From Acetobacteraceae bacterium (GTDB taxonomy: Bacteria; Pseudomonadota; Alphaproteobacteria; Acetobacterales; Acetobacteraceae), in assembly GCA_003133265.1 (NCBI GenBank), contig PKWQ01000418.1, positions 16,146 to 30,780 on the forward strand: 14,635 bases of DNA. The letters run 5' to 3'. The notes beneath the pieces were generated by a model that did no database searches, was not told the origin of the DNA, and was given only the letters and a program-made list of their open reading frames with translations. How positions within the stretch are numbered: the stretch's first letter is position 1; each line of letters opens with the position of its first letter. Both the position numbers and the translations under genes were made by a program. Positions 13,370-14,635 of the stretch are shown one piece after another.

Positions 13370-14635
13370 ATGAACAAGCGTGGGATCGTGATGAACGAGC
13401 GTGACGCCGAGGCGCAGGATCGACCGATCGGATCGCATCCCGCGCCGCCGGCTCTGGTCGTGGTCGGGGCGGAAGCGCGTTCTGGCGGCATCGCGCCGGA
13501 GGCGCGTTCTGGCGGCATCGCGCCGGAGGCGCGTTCTGGCGGCATCGACATGCTCGCCAGCCCGGAGCGCTTCATCAACCGCGAACTCTCCTGGCTCGAC
13601 TTCAATCATCGCGTGGTCGAAGAGGCGGAAAACACCCGCCACCCGCTGCTGGAACGGCTGCGGTTCATCTCGATCAGCGCGTCCAACCTGGACGAGTTCT
13701 ATTCCGTGCGCGTCGCCGGCCTGGTCAACCAGGCCAAGGCAGGCGTGACCTCGCCGTCGCCGGACGGGCGCACGCCGGCGCAGCAGCTGGTGGAAATCCG
13801 CCAGCGCGCCGAGACGCTGCTGGCCGATCAGCAGCGCGTCTGGCGGGAGCTGCGCGGGCTGTTGCGGGAAGCCGGCATCCAGGTATGCGAGACCGCTTCG
13901 CTGTCCGCCGACGACGTGGTCTGGCTGGATGCGTGGTTCATGGAGCGGGTCTTCCCGGTTCTGACCCCGCTCGCCGTCGATCCGGCGCATCCGTTCCCGT
14001 TCATCCCCAACATGGGGCTGGTGATGGTGCTGCGCCTGCTGCGGGAGGAGGACGGGCATGGCATGCGCGCCCTGATCCCGCTGCCGAGCCAGGTCGAGCG
14101 CTTCATCCGTTTGCCCGGCGACGGCGACAAACCGGCGGATATCCGCTTCGTGATGCTGGAGGATCTGGTCGGACTGTTCCTCGACCGGCTGTTCCCCGGC
14201 TTCCGCGTGCTGGGCCAGGGCATGTTCCGCCTGATCCGCGACACCGACGTGGAATTCGAGGAAGAGGCCGAGGATCTGGTGCGCTCCTACGAGACGGCGT
14301 TGAAGCGCCGGCGCCGTGGGGTGGCGATCCATCTGTCGGTCGATGCCAACATGCCGTCGGAACTGCGCGAGCTGGTGGCCGCCGAGACCGGCGCCAGCGC
14401 CGACGAAACCTATGTGCAGCACGGTCTGCTCGGCGTGGTCGACCTGACGCAGCTGATCGTGGACGACCGGCCGGACCTGCTGTTCCCGCCCTACACCCCG
14501 CGCTTCCCCGAGCGCATCCGGGACTTCGCCGGCGACTGCTTCGCCGCCATCCGCGCCAAGGACATCATCGTCCATCATCCGTTCGAGAGCTTCGACGTGG
14601 TGGTGCAGTTCCTGCGCCAGGCGGCGCGCGATCCC
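13370..14635 (+). CDS. ppk1: Polyphosphate kinase PPK1, N-terminal part
   Basis: Reversibly polymerises the gamma-phosphate of ATP into polyphosphate. 422 codons are present and the frame runs off the right edge. The family core starts at SPERFINRELSWLDFNHRV, followed by FISISASNLDEFYSVRVAGL, LTPLAVDPAHPFPFIPN, and near the edge VHHPFESFDVVVQFL. The catalytic histidines lie outside the window. Ahead of the core is an unusual extension of about 60 residues containing the nine-residue unit EARSGGIAP two and three-quarter times (35-59). The start is uncertain: ATG at 13370 and ATG at 13391 are plausible, while ATG at 13550 (MLASPERF) would skip the repeats. Distance to hda implies one operon. 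Confidence 0.95.
   Translation, partial: MNKRGIVMNERDAEAQDRPIGSHPAPPALVVVGAEARSGGIAPEARSGGIAPEARSGGIDMLASPERFINRELSWLDFNHRVVEEAENTRHPLLERLRFISISASNLDEFYSVRVAGLVNQAKAGVTSPSPDGRTPAQQLVEIRQRAETLLADQQRVWRELRGLLREAGIQVCETASLSADDVVWLDAWFMERVFPVLTPLAVDPAHPFPFIPNMGLVMVLRLLREEDGHGMRALIPLPSQVERFIRLPGDGDKPADIRFVMLEDLVGLFLDRLFPGFRVLGQGMFRLIRDTDVEFEEEAEDLVRSYETALKRRRRGVAIHLSVDANMPSELRELVAAETGASADETYVQHGLLGVVDLTQLIVDDRPDLLFPPYTPRFPERIRDFAGDCFAAIRAKDIIVHHPFESFDVVVQFLRQAARDP
13472..13546 (+). repeat. 27-base tandem repeat, 2.8 copies, in frame in the ppk N-terminus
   Basis: Units begin at 13472, 13499 and 13526; the third is cut at 21 bases. Units two and three are identical over their shared length, and unit one differs at a single silent base (GAA for GAG). 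The unit length is a multiple of three and encodes EARSGGIAP, so copy-number change would keep the frame. Confidence 0.95.

Overview
The window is high-GC DNA (about 70% by eye across the housekeeping genes). Gene content and order suggest an alphaproteobacterium, most likely of the Rhodospirillales/Acetobacteraceae type. The pointers are the mnmE-mnmG pair, the purM-purN pair facing away from a CDP-alcohol phosphatidyltransferase/AI-2E/Hda/polyphosphate kinase operon, and a small aa3-oxidase subunit IV-like protein. The genus cannot be fixed from the sequence alone.

Layout. Positions 1-2935 (minus) hold a tRNA-modification block: a thioredoxin-like [2Fe-2S] ferredoxin, MnmE, then the first 373 codons of MnmG, which runs off the left edge. 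Facing away from it at 2993-5017 (plus) is a YyaL/DUF255 thioredoxin-domain protein, followed at 5151-6422 (plus) by an ACS-type MFS transporter. Positions 6423-7911 are the accessory part. A scar at 6434-6580 joins a truncated copy of the 3' end of the LLM oxidoreductase gene to a truncated copy of the 3' end of the yyaL-like gene across a 6-base overlap. It is followed by an AT-richer orphan gene (6632-7777, minus) whose N-terminus matches the proteasome/HslV active-site pattern. The intact LLM flavin/F420-type oxidoreductase follows (7912-8772, minus), then a 51-residue oxidase subunit IV-like membrane protein (8834-8989, minus), purN and purM (9029-10728, minus). From 10883 to the right edge (plus) lies a tight operon with ATGA overlaps: CDP-alcohol phosphatidyltransferase, AI-2E family permease, Hda-like DnaA regulator, and the first 422 codons of polyphosphate kinase.

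How the genes relate. MnmE and MnmG act together at the tRNA wobble uridine. PurM and PurN are steps of purine synthesis. The right-hand operon mixes membrane lipid, permease, replication-control and polyphosphate functions in a conserved arrangement. The two items most worth following are the 381-residue Ntn-hydrolase-like orphan (Thr exposed after the start codon, Asp at mature position 17, a Lys aligned with HslV Lys33) and the double-tail scar beside it, which records a tandem duplication or similar rearrangement of the yyaL-to-LLM interval. Smaller oddities are an 11-G tract at the transporter's ribosome-binding site, an in-frame 27-base tandem repeat in the polyphosphate kinase N-terminus, and a perfect AT-rich dyad in front of mnmG. 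I saw no tRNA, rRNA, CRISPR array or transposase gene.
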